DNA of 62,054 nucleotides from Cyanobacteria bacterium UBA6984 (lineage in GTDB: Bacteria; Cyanobacteriota; Vampirovibrionia; Gastranaerophilales; Gastranaerophilaceae). The notes beneath the pieces were generated by a model, which made no database searches, was not told the origin of the DNA, and was given only the letters and a program-made list of their open reading frames with translations. Shown piece by piece: positions 35,412 to 44,495 of this stretch. The position numbers and the translations under genes are program-made. Location: NCBI GenBank assembly GCA_002450015.1, contig DJYG01000013.1:1-62054 (forward strand). The letters are read 5' to 3'. Position 1 is the stretch's first letter. Each line of letters begins with the position of its first letter.

Positions 35412-35945
35412 CTATTTAGTAGTTTTAGCTTTTGAAGAAATTATTTTAAACTCTTCAACTTCTAGCCAAGCATCACCAAGAGCATTCGAAAATACTAAAC
35501 CGGAATATTCAATAACATCATCTGTTTCAAGGTCAATATATTTTTCTGCCATTTCACGCTTCATAAAATTTTTCAATTCTGAAAGAGGTATATCATTTTG
35601 CGCATCATCACGTCTTATTAAGAAAGAAATATATTTTTCCGAACTCTTTAATGCCGGTTTATAATCCAAACCAAGACTTGAAAACTTATCAAATTTAGCA
35701 CGGATTTTAACTCTTTTATTAAGATAAGCATTAGGATTTTGAACTAAATCCAACGGTTTTACAGACACATAAGTATATGTAACAGGTTGTTCCTGTTTTA
35801 CAGTTTTTTCCGGAGCTGACGCAGAGCTTTGAACATTTTTTTTGTTTTGTTCAGAAGTTGCTGTTGCTGCCATTAATGCAGAAGACGAAAGTCCTGCACA
35901 TAATATTAAAATCATTGAAGAAATTAGCAAATTACGTTTATTCAT
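35412..35945 (-). CDS. Exported protein with an OB-fold-like domain
   Basis: The 177-residue protein has a signal peptide (MNKRNLLISSMILILCAGLS, then an Ala-rich end) and a Ser/Thr/Gln-rich linker. The domain from about residue 65 runs VKPLDLVQNPNAYLNKRVKI, FDKFSSLGL, YISFLIRRDDA and IEYSGLVFSNALGDAWLEVE, which has the strand rhythm of tRNA_anti/OB-type folds. I start at 35945 with AAAGGA upstream; an in-frame ATG at 35966 includes the ribosome site and is rejected. Function unknown. Confidence 0.7.
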   Translation of the reverse strand: MNKRNLLISSMILILCAGLSSSALMAATATSEQNKKNVQSSASAPEKTVKQEQPVTYTYVSVKPLDLVQNPNAYLNKRVKIRAKFDKFSSLGLDYKPALKSSEKYISFLIRRDDAQNDIPLSELKNFMKREMAEKYIDLETDDVIEYSGLVFSNALGDAWLEVEEFKIISSKAKTTK

Positions 35946-35988
35946 TATAAATCCTTTCTTTATCAATTATATTTTATCATAAGAAATT

Positions 35989-37653
35989 TTATTTCATATT
36001 ACCCATACATCTCGAATTTAAATAATTCGTTAATATTGTCGGTAAAAATTTTGCTTGTATTGCACTAAAATCAAAAACAAATTCATTGATTCCCGCACTT
36101 TTTAACTCATCTATCATACTATAATTTTCTAAAATCTTATCTTCAAACATGTGCATTCTGCAAAAACCATCACACGTAAATGGAAATATTTTATTAATTG
36201 ATGGATCTTTTAATGCAAAACCGCCTCTGTGGCATGGAGCTTTACAAGACAATCTTGAAACTACTGCACTATCATTATTTAAAGGACACAAACCCATTGA
36301 AGGAACTCTGACATTACCTGCTATCGTAATTTTTTTATTTGGAATAATATGTTTTATCTTTTTCAAAGTTGCCAACGCACCTGCAAAATCAGCTTGCGGA
36401 GTAAAATCAACAGTATCAATAGGATGCAAATTATTTAAACATTTTATAGACAAACTGTTTAATAAATTTACACCTTGACCAATTTCAATCGGAATTCTTG
36501 ATAAATCTCTGTCATTAATTACAGACCAAAAATATCCTATGTTATTAACAATTAAAGATGATACACAAGGTTCAGACACAGCAAGATGTTTACAATACTC
36601 GTAAACTCTGTCAAAATCTCGCTCTATCAAAATTCTTGGAGTAGAAAGTTGAAGTTTTATATTATTATTTTTACAAAATTTCTTAACTTTTTTTATAACA
36701 TCCTCAAAACAACTTGTTGATAAATCAGATGTTGATAAAATTTCTCCATATTCAATAGTATCTATAAAATTAAACCCGATTTTTTTAATAAACTTTTTAA
36801 GTGTTTTTAATTGTTCCAGTTCAGATAATCGCAAATTTACCTTATAATCTTTTTCCTTAACATAGGTTAAATTGTTGAGTAATTTTGATTTACTAATTTC
36901 CCACTCAAAATCCTGAATATTACGGCTAAATTTAAAATCACTGCCTTCGGCGCTAACCACATCACCTGAAAAATGATTTGTTTGGTATGTACATTTTCTT
37001 ACATGCTTAAAAGGCAACTTTTGATTTTTAAATATTTTTGGTTTATTTAAAATTTTTTCTATTAATTTTATACCTTCTAAAATTTCGTTAGAATCATTAA
37101 ACTTACCTTTAATAACAACTTCATCAATTGCGTTAACTTTTTCTATATCTTCCGCAAACCATGGCAAATTATCCGAATCTATTGCAAGCGGCAAATTTGT
37201 GTATTTTTTTATTTTTACGATATTTTTCAAATAAATTTCTTCTGTTACAATAATTTCGTCAATTTTATGAAAATTATTCATAAAATCTATTCCAGATAAA
37301 TTATGTATATCAAAATATGAATCAACAATAACCTTAAACGGCAAAGTGTAAACTTTTATAGCCTCCAAGACAGCAAAACTGTTAATAAAAATTCCGTCAA
37401 TTTCAACTGTTTTGAGAAACTTTATCATTTTCTTTATTGAGGGTAAATCTTCCTCTGTAATATTGTGCTTAAAATTTATAAATAATTTACAATTATTACT
37501 TTTTGCAGCTTCAATAAACTCCAAAATATATTCAAAATTATTATCCATGAATTTTGTATGATAAACATAAAATTGACGGCAGGACGTTGAATTAGAGAAC
37601 TTTTCAATATCTTGCGGAAGTTTTATTGGAGCAACAATACTTATTTCATTCAT
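35989..37653 (-). CDS. U32 peptidase-like protein with two barrel-like halves
   Basis: The 554-residue protein looks like two TIM-barrel-type halves joined by a linker (N-terminal about 1-205, C-terminal about 285-554). The end has a cysteine pattern like U32 proteins: GLCPLNND, LSCKAPCHRGGFALKD and FTCDGFCRMHMF, likely an iron-sulfur site. U32 proteins include RlhA, UbiU/UbiV and TrhP, which modify RNA or ubiquinone. It is longer than most and the first half lacks the Cys set. The gene has no ribosome site; TATAAT lies 6 nt before ATG. The U32 assignment is moderate. Confidence 0.6.
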   Translation of the reverse strand: MNEISIVAPIKLPQDIEKFSNSTSCRQFYVYHTKFMDNNFEYILEFIEAAKSNNCKLFINFKHNITEEDLPSIKKMIKFLKTVEIDGIFINSFAVLEAIKVYTLPFKVIVDSYFDIHNLSGIDFMNNFHKIDEIIVTEEIYLKNIVKIKKYTNLPLAIDSDNLPWFAEDIEKVNAIDEVVIKGKFNDSNEILEGIKLIEKILNKPKIFKNQKLPFKHVRKCTYQTNHFSGDVVSAEGSDFKFSRNIQDFEWEISKSKLLNNLTYVKEKDYKVNLRLSELEQLKTLKKFIKKIGFNFIDTIEYGEILSTSDLSTSCFEDVIKKVKKFCKNNNIKLQLSTPRILIERDFDRVYEYCKHLAVSEPCVSSLIVNNIGYFWSVINDRDLSRIPIEIGQGVNLLNSLSIKCLNNLHPIDTVDFTPQADFAGALATLKKIKHIIPNKKITIAGNVRVPSMGLCPLNNDSAVVSRLSCKAPCHRGGFALKDPSINKIFPFTCDGFCRMHMFEDKILENYSMIDELKSAGINEFVFDFSAIQAKFLPTILTNYLNSRCMGNMK

Positions 37654-37659
37654 GCAACT

Positions 37660-37665
37660 ATTATA
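37660..37665 (-). promoter_or_regulatory. -10 box 6 nt before the U32-like start codon
   Basis: TATAAT on the minus strand, then AGTTGC and ATG 37653. A TTCAAA is 16 bp further up. The transcript is predicted to be leaderless. Confidence 0.6.
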
Positions 37666-37825
37666 CTAATTAAAGATTTTTTTTGAATATTTTGTTAAAA
37701 AATTTAATAGGGCATGGAAATTTTTTTTCAAAGTATGCTAGTATATTATTATAGAATATTTATAATCAGAAATTGTACAATTAAATATTTTATAAATTTA
37801 CAACTATACACAGAAATTGGGGAAA

Positions 37826-38755
37826 ATGATTAGCGGATTTAGTAACGAAAGAGTTAGTTATAGAACAAGGTATTTAAACTTTCCGTCAACACTGACAGAA
37901 AATGTACCTACTATTAGCAAGCCGACAGTACACGTTATAAAAATAAGATTTAACAATATTTTTAAAAACGAAAAAATATTATTTGCGACAATCGCAATAT
38001 TATTAAGTATGCTCATGCTTTTAAGCGGCATAGCACTTTATTCATTGTACAAGGATGTTGTTGCTGAAGATATAATTGCAGCACCAAACAGTGTTGCAAT
38101 GAATGAACTTCAAGCAATAAGTGCAGAAGATGCCGGTGTAACAATAATGAGTAAATCTTCTCTCGGTTCGGGAATTTCCGGTTCAAACCAAGGAGGGAAT
38201 TATCTTTCCTACAATAACGGAGGAAATATCGATCCTAATAGCATGCTTATTGCAAGTGGTGAAGACAAAAATAATAGAACTGACAATAAAAAAGATATCT
38301 TAACATCAAAAAGAGCAGTTGTTGATATTGAAGACAAGGTTAGTGTTAATCCGTTTTTGCCTGCTAGTGAAGCAATCGTCGTAAAACCGAAGAAACAAGT
38401 AAAACCTAACCCAAACTTTATATTACCGCCAACATCAGTTGCTACGGATTCAACAGCAAAGTTATTATTAAGCACAGTAGTTGCAGGTATAATGTATGAC
38501 CAATACAGTCCATCTGCGATAATCAAAATTGAAAATACTGACTACCTTGTAAAAAGAGGTGACATTATAAACGGCTATAATATACTTGGAATTAAACCAA
38601 AAACTGTTACAATAAAATTGGGAGCAAATATTTATGAAGCTCCGGTAGGTATAATATTGGCATCATTGCCATCTTCAAATAACACATCTACCGGTAATTT
38701 GAATAACAGATTTGGCGGAAATACAGCAGGACAAGCACGCAGCAGAAAAAGATAA
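37826..38755 (+). CDS. GspC/PilP-like pilus or secretion assembly protein
   Basis: This is a bitopic inner-membrane protein of 309 residues. It has a cytoplasmic N-terminal tail, one membrane helix (about residues 50-73), a long Ser/Gly/Asn-rich periplasmic linker and a C-terminal beta domain (LLLSTVVAGIMYDQYSPSAI, YLVKRGDIINGYNILGI) like the HR domain of GspC/PilP. Such proteins link the inner-membrane platform to the secretin, encoded 24 bp downstream. I start at ATG 37826; the TTG at 37817 is inside the ribosome site (TTGGGG). The very short spacing from GGGG to ATG is unusual. Confidence 0.75.
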   Translation: MISGFSNERVSYRTRYLNFPSTLTENVPTISKPTVHVIKIRFNNIFKNEKILFATIAILLSMLMLLSGIALYSLYKDVVAEDIIAAPNSVAMNELQAISAEDAGVTIMSKSSLGSGISGSNQGGNYLSYNNGGNIDPNSMLIASGEDKNNRTDNKKDILTSKRAVVDIEDKVSVNPFLPASEAIVVKPKKQVKPNPNFILPPTSVATDSTAKLLLSTVVAGIMYDQYSPSAIIKIENTDYLVKRGDIINGYNILGIKPKTVTIKLGANIYEAPVGIILASLPSSNNTSTGNLNNRFGGNTAGQARSRKR

Positions 38756-38779
38756 AATAAAATAATCGGGAGTGGAATA

Positions 38780-40900
38780 ATGGGAAAACATAACTACAAA
38801 CTTTTTGGAATAGTTTTAGCCTTAGCAATAATTACAATAATAACAACATCGGATGCGTTTGCAGGAGATATGCGAATTGCAGTGGCACAAAAAAAACCTG
38901 TTATCAGAGGTAATTACTCAGGAGATATAATTGATTTAAGAGGTTCGACAAATATTTCCCGCTCAAATCCTAAAATAAATTTAAGTTTAAAAAATACAGA
39001 CGTAAAGCCGGTTTTGAGAATGTTTGCTGATAAAGCAGGCGTAAACCTTATTTTGCACCCATCTGTAAAAGGTTTTGTTAATCTTGACCTTGTAAATGTA
39101 CCATTAAATGATGCATTCCGAATGGTTTTGCAAATTACAGACCTTACATACAGCCAAGATGGAAACACAATAATTGTTTCATCAAGTGAATTTGCAAGAA
39201 CAGCAGGTATTTCAAAACAATCCATTAACACGGTGCCTGTTAACTATGTTGATGCTTCATTAATGGCTAACTTTTTAAATCAAAACATATTTTCTAAAAA
39301 AACACCGGGATTATCAAATTGGGATGTTGTTGTCACAAATGCAACCAGAAACGAACTTCTTGTATTTGGGACACAAAATGACCTTGCAATGGTAAAAAAA
39401 GTTGTAGCTAAATTTGATGTTCCACCATTGAATACAACATTTACTGTTAAACATACAACTCCTGCCGAAATGGCGACATTGGTATGCAGAATGCTAAAAA
39501 TGACAGAAGGAGCAATGGACCAAAGTTCAACATCTGTTCAGTGGGATTATTCTACAACAACTAAAGATAACAGCGGTTCAGGTGGTTCTCCAACAGGTCT
39601 TGCTGCAAACATTAAAGCATCTAGAAAAGGTATTTTACCATTTTTAGGTAATAAAGGTGTTGTAACCGGTTTTGCAGGAGGTTCATCCGGTGATTCAGGA
39701 GGTTCATCAGGCGGTTCTTCAGGAAGTTCATCAGGAGGTAGTTCCAGTGGTGGTTCTTCCAGCGGAATACAACTCGGAAAAAGTGTTGTTGCCTGTGTTG
39801 TCGGTGATGCAGGTACAACAGGCGGCGCAGCAAACTCATCAGCAACAGGTTCTTCAGGCTCTTCTGGCTCTTCCGGTTCAAAAGGTTCTACCTCAAGTTC
39901 AGGTCCTTCAGGTGTAGGAAGTGCATTCAGTTCTATATCAGGAGGTGTTTCAGGTGGTTCTGCCAGCATGAAATTACGCTCTTTTGGAAACCAAAAGATG
40001 ATTGTAAGCTATTTTCCACAACGTGGTACAATAAATATTCTTGGAGGTTCTCAAGCTATTGTAAACAGAATTGCTGATTATATTAAAGAAAATGATACTA
40101 AACAGCCTCAAGCAATCATGGATATAACAATTCTGGAATTGAATGAAGAAGGTCAAAAAGACTTGATGAATAGTTGGACATACAGATCAAGAAACCTTAA
40201 TATTTCTTTCAGCGGTGATGGTACAACATCTGCTGAGGTACCTATTGGTCCAATGAGTAATCAAGGTCTATTTTATAAAGTAACAGGTTCACCTGAACTT
40301 CTTTGGACAATTAACTATACAATAAGCAATCAAAAAGGTCGTGTAGTAGCTAATCCAAAAGTTATGATTACAAACGGTGAAACAACAAAAATTGACTTAA
40401 CATCTGAATACATAGATACCGTTGATGCTGAAATTATATCTAATTCAAACAGTGGTACTATTACAGGTATTGAAAGAACATATAATAAGGGTGATGATTT
40501 AGGTTTAAAATTTGAATTAGTACCTTTTATAAGTCCTGAAGGATATATTTCATTAAACCTAAAAGCAAATTATTCAACACCAAAAGATACCGTAGAGTCT
40601 GCTATTGGCGGAGGTACATCAGAAAAAGAACTTGTTGCAACATTGTTAAATGAAAGAACAATTGAATTAAATAATGTTAGAATAAAAGATAACGAAACTC
40701 TTTTAATCGGAGGTTTAGTTCAAGAAAATGAAATAAAGAACGTGTATAAAATTCCATTCTTGGGAGATATACCTATTATAGGTGTAATATTCCGTTCTAC
40801 AACGAACTCAAAAGAAAAGAATGAGTTGGTGATACTTTTAACACCAAGAATTCTTAAGGACACAGAAGATATTGGAGCAAACTCTGACGATAATTTATAA
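38780..40900 (+). CDS. Type II secretion / type IV pilus secretin (GspD/PilQ family)
   Basis: The 706-residue protein has a signal peptide ending TTSDAFA, an N0-like domain (about 65-140; LSLKNTDVKPVLRMFADKAG), an N1-type domain (about 150-215) and the outer-membrane secretin domain (about 440-690), with VPFLG-type lip motif IPFLGDIPIIGVIFRS and ELVILLTPRIL at the end. Between them is a very Gly/Ser-rich insertion (about 264-395) with runs such as GGSSGGSSGSSSGG. It forms the outer-membrane channel for the ATPase and platform genes that follow. The GGGAG site precedes ATG. Confidence 0.92.
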   Translation: MGKHNYKLFGIVLALAIITIITTSDAFAGDMRIAVAQKKPVIRGNYSGDIIDLRGSTNISRSNPKINLSLKNTDVKPVLRMFADKAGVNLILHPSVKGFVNLDLVNVPLNDAFRMVLQITDLTYSQDGNTIIVSSSEFARTAGISKQSINTVPVNYVDASLMANFLNQNIFSKKTPGLSNWDVVVTNATRNELLVFGTQNDLAMVKKVVAKFDVPPLNTTFTVKHTTPAEMATLVCRMLKMTEGAMDQSSTSVQWDYSTTTKDNSGSGGSPTGLAANIKASRKGILPFLGNKGVVTGFAGGSSGDSGGSSGGSSGSSSGGSSSGGSSSGIQLGKSVVACVVGDAGTTGGAANSSATGSSGSSGSSGSKGSTSSSGPSGVGSAFSSISGGVSGGSASMKLRSFGNQKMIVSYFPQRGTINILGGSQAIVNRIADYIKENDTKQPQAIMDITILELNEEGQKDLMNSWTYRSRNLNISFSGDGTTSAEVPIGPMSNQGLFYKVTGSPELLWTINYTISNQKGRVVANPKVMITNGETTKIDLTSEYIDTVDAEIISNSNSGTITGIERTYNKGDDLGLKFELVPFISPEGYISLNLKANYSTPKDTVESAIGGGTSEKELVATLLNERTIELNNVRIKDNETLLIGGLVQENEIKNVYKIPFLGDIPIIGVIFRSTTNSKEKNELVILLTPRILKDTEDIGANSDDNL

Positions 40901-40916
40901 ACAGCACATATAAAAC

Positions 40917-42944
40917 ATGAATGAGCAATTAGTAAAATTAAAATCTAGTATAAATAAAGAGGTTATCTCAAAATTCGATGTAAAAGTACTGGAATCAACA
41001 AAATTCGTACCCATCGACATAAAAGATAACACTCTTTTTGCTGTAATTAGTCCTAACACTCTTAAAAATCATGTAGATGTTGAAGTTAAAAAAATTTTTA
41101 AATGTAATATTAAATTTTTACAAGTTGCTCCTCAAGAATTAGATGACTTTATCGTTTCTGTTGTTCAAGAAATGATAAGTCAAAATAGTTTAAAAATTAA
41201 TGCAGGAAATACATCAAAAGGCGGTGTCAAAAAAAAATTAGGTGAAATTCTTGTTGAAAACGGATTTATCACAGATATTCAATTAATTGAAGCAATTGCT
41301 GAAAGTAAAAAAATGGGATTGCCATTGGGTTCTACATTGTATTCAATGGGAGCAATTTCACTTGATCAATTAAAAACAGCATTACATCAGCAATCAGGTG
41401 TTGAATTGGTTACAACAGAAATGTTGAGAAATCAAGATAAATTCATCTCAATGCTGCCTGAAGATTTTATCAAAACCAATAAAGTAATACCAATAAGTTC
41501 CGATGGCAAAACCATTAAATTGGGTATGGTAGATCCAAGTGATACAAATGTTTTAAAAGATATTGTATATTTAACAGGTCAAACACCTCAGCCCTATTTA
41601 ATAACGCAAATAGAATTTCAAACAACAATAAACAAATATTTTTCTAAAGAACAAACTGAAACAAGAAAAATCATGAAGCAAGTTGAAAGTGATGTACTTG
41701 CTTATGATGCTGAAGATTCAATTTGGGAACAAATTGAAAAAGAAATGGAAGATTCAACAGGTTCTGTTGCACAGTTGGTAAATAAAATTGTGACAAACGC
41801 AATAGAATCACATGCTTCCGATATTCACATAGAACCCAGACTTACAAATCACATTGTAAGATACCGTATTGACGGTATTTTGAGAGAAGTTATTGAAATT
41901 CCTCCAAAAGTAGAAAATGCGGTAATGACACGTTTCAAGGTACTATCAAGAATGAATATTGCCGAACACAGACGACCTCAAGACGGAAGCTTTTCAATAA
42001 AATATCAAGGAAAAATGTTCGATTTCCGTATCAACTCACTTCCTGTGGGTGGTAAAGAAAAACTGGTAATCCGTGTACTTGCACCTCCTGTAAGTTTTGA
42101 CTCAACAGAAAAAGAAATTAATATTGAAGGAGCCACAGCTCAAGACGTTGAAATAATTAAAAAGATGATTGCAAGTCCAAACGGAATTATTTTGACATCA
42201 GGTCCGACAGGTTCAGGTAAAACAACAACTTTATATTCTTTATTAAAAGTTTTGAATACTGAAGATGTAAATATTACTACAATCGAGGATCCGGTCGAAA
42301 TTAAATTGGAAGGTGTAAACCAATCTCAAGTAAACGCAAAAGCAGGTATTACATTTGCATTTTGTATGAGAGCAATCTTAAGACAAGACCCTGACATTAT
42401 ACTTGTAGGTGAAATTCGTGACTACGAAACACTAGAGGTAGCAATATCTGCTGCCTTAACAGGTCACCTTGTGTTAAGTACACTTCACACCAATTCGGCA
42501 GCAGCAACCGTAACACGTTTAATCGAAATGGGTGCAAAAGATTATCTTGTATCTTCAACATTAACAGGTGTAATCGCGCAACGTCTTGTTAGAAAATTAT
42601 GCAGATGTAAGTCCGAATACTATCCTACACATGAAGAAGCGGCTCAAATCCTTATGGATGAAAGCGATATTCAAAAATTAATGAAAACAAAATTGTATAA
42701 ACCTGTCGGATGTGCGGAATGTGAAATGACAGGATACAAAGGTCGTTTAGGTATATTTGAAATATTACCGGTAACTAAAGAAATTAAAAAACTAATTTCT
42801 ATGGGCGCACACGACATAGAAATTGAAGATGCGGCAGTGGCATGCGGTATGCGTACACTTAATCAAGCGTGTTTCCATCATATTTTAAAAGGTCAAACAA
42901 CAATTGATGAATTTGTACGTGTACTTGGTCTTGTAAGCGAATAG
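40917..42944 (+). CDS. Assembly ATPase PilB/GspE
   Basis: The 675-residue hexameric ATPase powers pilus extension or secretion. N-terminal GspE_N/MshEN-like domains occupy about residues 1-245 (LGEILVENGFITDIQLIEAI), and the latter can bind c-di-GMP in related proteins. The ATPase core has Walker A GPTGSGKTTT (429 on), the Asp box TTIEDPVEI, Walker B DPDIILVGEIRD (491-502) and the His box TGHLVLSTLHTNSA. The zinc site is partly altered: CRC at 562-564 and CAEC at 599-602. There is no clear Shine-Dalgarno sequence; it lies 16 bp after the secretin. Confidence 0.95.
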   Translation: MNEQLVKLKSSINKEVISKFDVKVLESTKFVPIDIKDNTLFAVISPNTLKNHVDVEVKKIFKCNIKFLQVAPQELDDFIVSVVQEMISQNSLKINAGNTSKGGVKKKLGEILVENGFITDIQLIEAIAESKKMGLPLGSTLYSMGAISLDQLKTALHQQSGVELVTTEMLRNQDKFISMLPEDFIKTNKVIPISSDGKTIKLGMVDPSDTNVLKDIVYLTGQTPQPYLITQIEFQTTINKYFSKEQTETRKIMKQVESDVLAYDAEDSIWEQIEKEMEDSTGSVAQLVNKIVTNAIESHASDIHIEPRLTNHIVRYRIDGILREVIEIPPKVENAVMTRFKVLSRMNIAEHRRPQDGSFSIKYQGKMFDFRINSLPVGGKEKLVIRVLAPPVSFDSTEKEINIEGATAQDVEIIKKMIASPNGIILTSGPTGSGKTTTLYSLLKVLNTEDVNITTIEDPVEIKLEGVNQSQVNAKAGITFAFCMRAILRQDPDIILVGEIRDYETLEVAISAALTGHLVLSTLHTNSAAATVTRLIEMGAKDYLVSSTLTGVIAQRLVRKLCRCKSEYYPTHEEAAQILMDESDIQKLMKTKLYKPVGCAECEMTGYKGRLGIFEILPVTKEIKKLISMGAHDIEIEDAAVACGMRTLNQACFHHILKGQTTIDEFVRVLGLVSE

Positions 42945-42954
42945 AGGTTAAACA

Positions 42955-44160
42955 ATGCCAATATATAATTATGTAGCTTTAAAAAATAATAAAGATGTTA
43001 TAAAAGGTAAAATTGAGGCAGCAAACCACAAAGAAGCCCGTTCGCTTATACGTAAAATGTCTTTGCTTCCAACTCAGATTACAGAGGATACAAAAGCAGA
43101 AGGTACTAAAATTGTTGCAAAGAAAATTCAAAAAATGTCTTTGCAAGATAAAATTGATTTTACATCAACTTTCCAAATATTGGTTCAATCAGGTATTCCT
43201 GTAATTGAAGCATTAATGTTCCTTGAAAACGATGCTGCAAAAGCAAAACTTAGAAATATAGCAAAAGAATTAAGACGTCAGATTATTGCAGGTTCAACAT
43301 TTGCAGATACAATTGCAAAATATCCTAAAGTTTTTGGACAAATATATATAGGTCTTGTAAGAGCCGGTGAAGATTCAGGGGAATTGGAAAAAACATTAGA
43401 ACGTCTGCTTGAACTTCAAAAAAAAGAAGCTGCAATTAAAAGTAAGGTTATCGGGACACTAATGTATCCGATATTTGTAATCGTTCTTGCCGTTGTTATT
43501 GTAACAATCATGTTAGTTTTTGTATTCCCTGCATTTAGAGAAATGTTTGAAAACTTAGGTAAAGAATTGCCACCTATTACTGAATTTTTAATGAATATTG
43601 GTGAAACATTAAGAACATATTGGATTTTAATACCGATAATTTTTATTTCTTCAATTGCCACAATATATACAGCTTTTACTTGGAAAACATCAAAGTATAT
43701 AATAGATGATTTAGTACTGAAAGTTCCTTTATTATCGGCACTAATAACATATTCCAATTTTTCAAACTTTGTAGCTGTAATGCAAGTTGCTTATGAAGCA
43801 GGTATCCCTATTATTGACTGCTTATATCTTTCAAACATTACACTTACAAATCATACATTGCAAATGAAATTGTCAGAAACAACAACAAAAGTACAACAAG
43901 GTCAACATTTATCATTAGCTCTGCGTTCTGTTCAAGTAATGCCAAAAATGATTTTATTTATGATTGCAACAGGTGAGCAATCAGGACGTCTTGGTGATAT
44001 GTTGATGCAAGCAACAATATTTATTGATAAAAAGTTAGATGCAATTATTGATACATTAACAAAAATGATTGAGCCTATAATGTTAATCGTAATCGGTGGT
44101 ATCGTACTTGTTCTTGCATTAGCTTTATATTTACCGCTATTCAGTTCATACACAGCATAA
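42955..44160 (+). CDS. Inner-membrane platform protein PilC/GspF
   Basis: The 401-residue protein has duplicated GspF domains (about residues 65-190 and 265-390) and three membrane helices (VIGTLMYPIFVIVLAVVIVT, then YWILIPIIFISSIATI, and at the end MLIVIGGIVLVLALALYLP). It forms the ring against which the ATPase acts. It starts with AGAGG before ATG, 10 bp after pilB. No pilin or prepilin peptidase gene is nearby. Confidence 0.95.
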   Translation: MPIYNYVALKNNKDVIKGKIEAANHKEARSLIRKMSLLPTQITEDTKAEGTKIVAKKIQKMSLQDKIDFTSTFQILVQSGIPVIEALMFLENDAAKAKLRNIAKELRRQIIAGSTFADTIAKYPKVFGQIYIGLVRAGEDSGELEKTLERLLELQKKEAAIKSKVIGTLMYPIFVIVLAVVIVTIMLVFVFPAFREMFENLGKELPPITEFLMNIGETLRTYWILIPIIFISSIATIYTAFTWKTSKYIIDDLVLKVPLLSALITYSNFSNFVAVMQVAYEAGIPIIDCLYLSNITLTNHTLQMKLSETTTKVQQGQHLSLALRSVQVMPKMILFMIATGEQSGRLGDMLMQATIFIDKKLDAIIDTLTKMIEPIMLIVIGGIVLVLALALYLPLFSSYTA

Positions 44161-44174
44161 AAAGGAATTAAAAT

Positions 44175-44495
44175 ATGTCAGATGAAGAATTTAACAATAT
44201 GAATCAAAAAAGAGCAAAAACTCAAGAGGATTTTTTATCCGGAGTTTGGTCTGAAAGAGTCCTTGTAGTGACTCAGGACTATGAAATAAAAGGTTATGTT
44301 TTTATGCCAAAAACAGGTAAGAAAAACAGAGTTTTATCTGATATCCTTAACGGTATAAAAAGATTTGTCGCAATTAAAGATTGTGAAATAAGACATAGAC
44401 TTATTCCTGAGAGAAAAACAGAATATCATAACTTTTTACAACTTAACTTAAACTCAATTATATTATTAAGACCGCTATCAGATGAAGAGAACTAA
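44175..44495 (+). CDS. Small conserved-looking protein linked to the pilus operon
   Basis: The 106-residue soluble protein begins with a charged segment and then has a beta-rich core, VLVVTQDYEIKGYVFMPKTG, RVLSDILNG and a hydrophobic end (NLNSIILLRPL). The strand pattern (a gene-control or PilZ-like small barrel could fit) suggests a ligand or partner binding role. It lies 14 bp after the pilC gene and overlaps the SDR gene by 14 bp, so it is in the operon. I do not assign a family. Confidence 0.65.
   Translation: MSDEEFNNMNQKRAKTQEDFLSGVWSERVLVVTQDYEIKGYVFMPKTGKKNRVLSDILNGIKRFVAIKDCEIRHRLIPERKTEYHNFLQLNLNSIILLRPLSDEEN

Noticed and set aside
39547..39969. Pro/Glu-rich minus-strand frame opposite the secretin
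   Set aside because: It is the antisense reading of the Gly/Ser-rich insertion, which always gives Pro/Glu-rich frames. No start signal is present.
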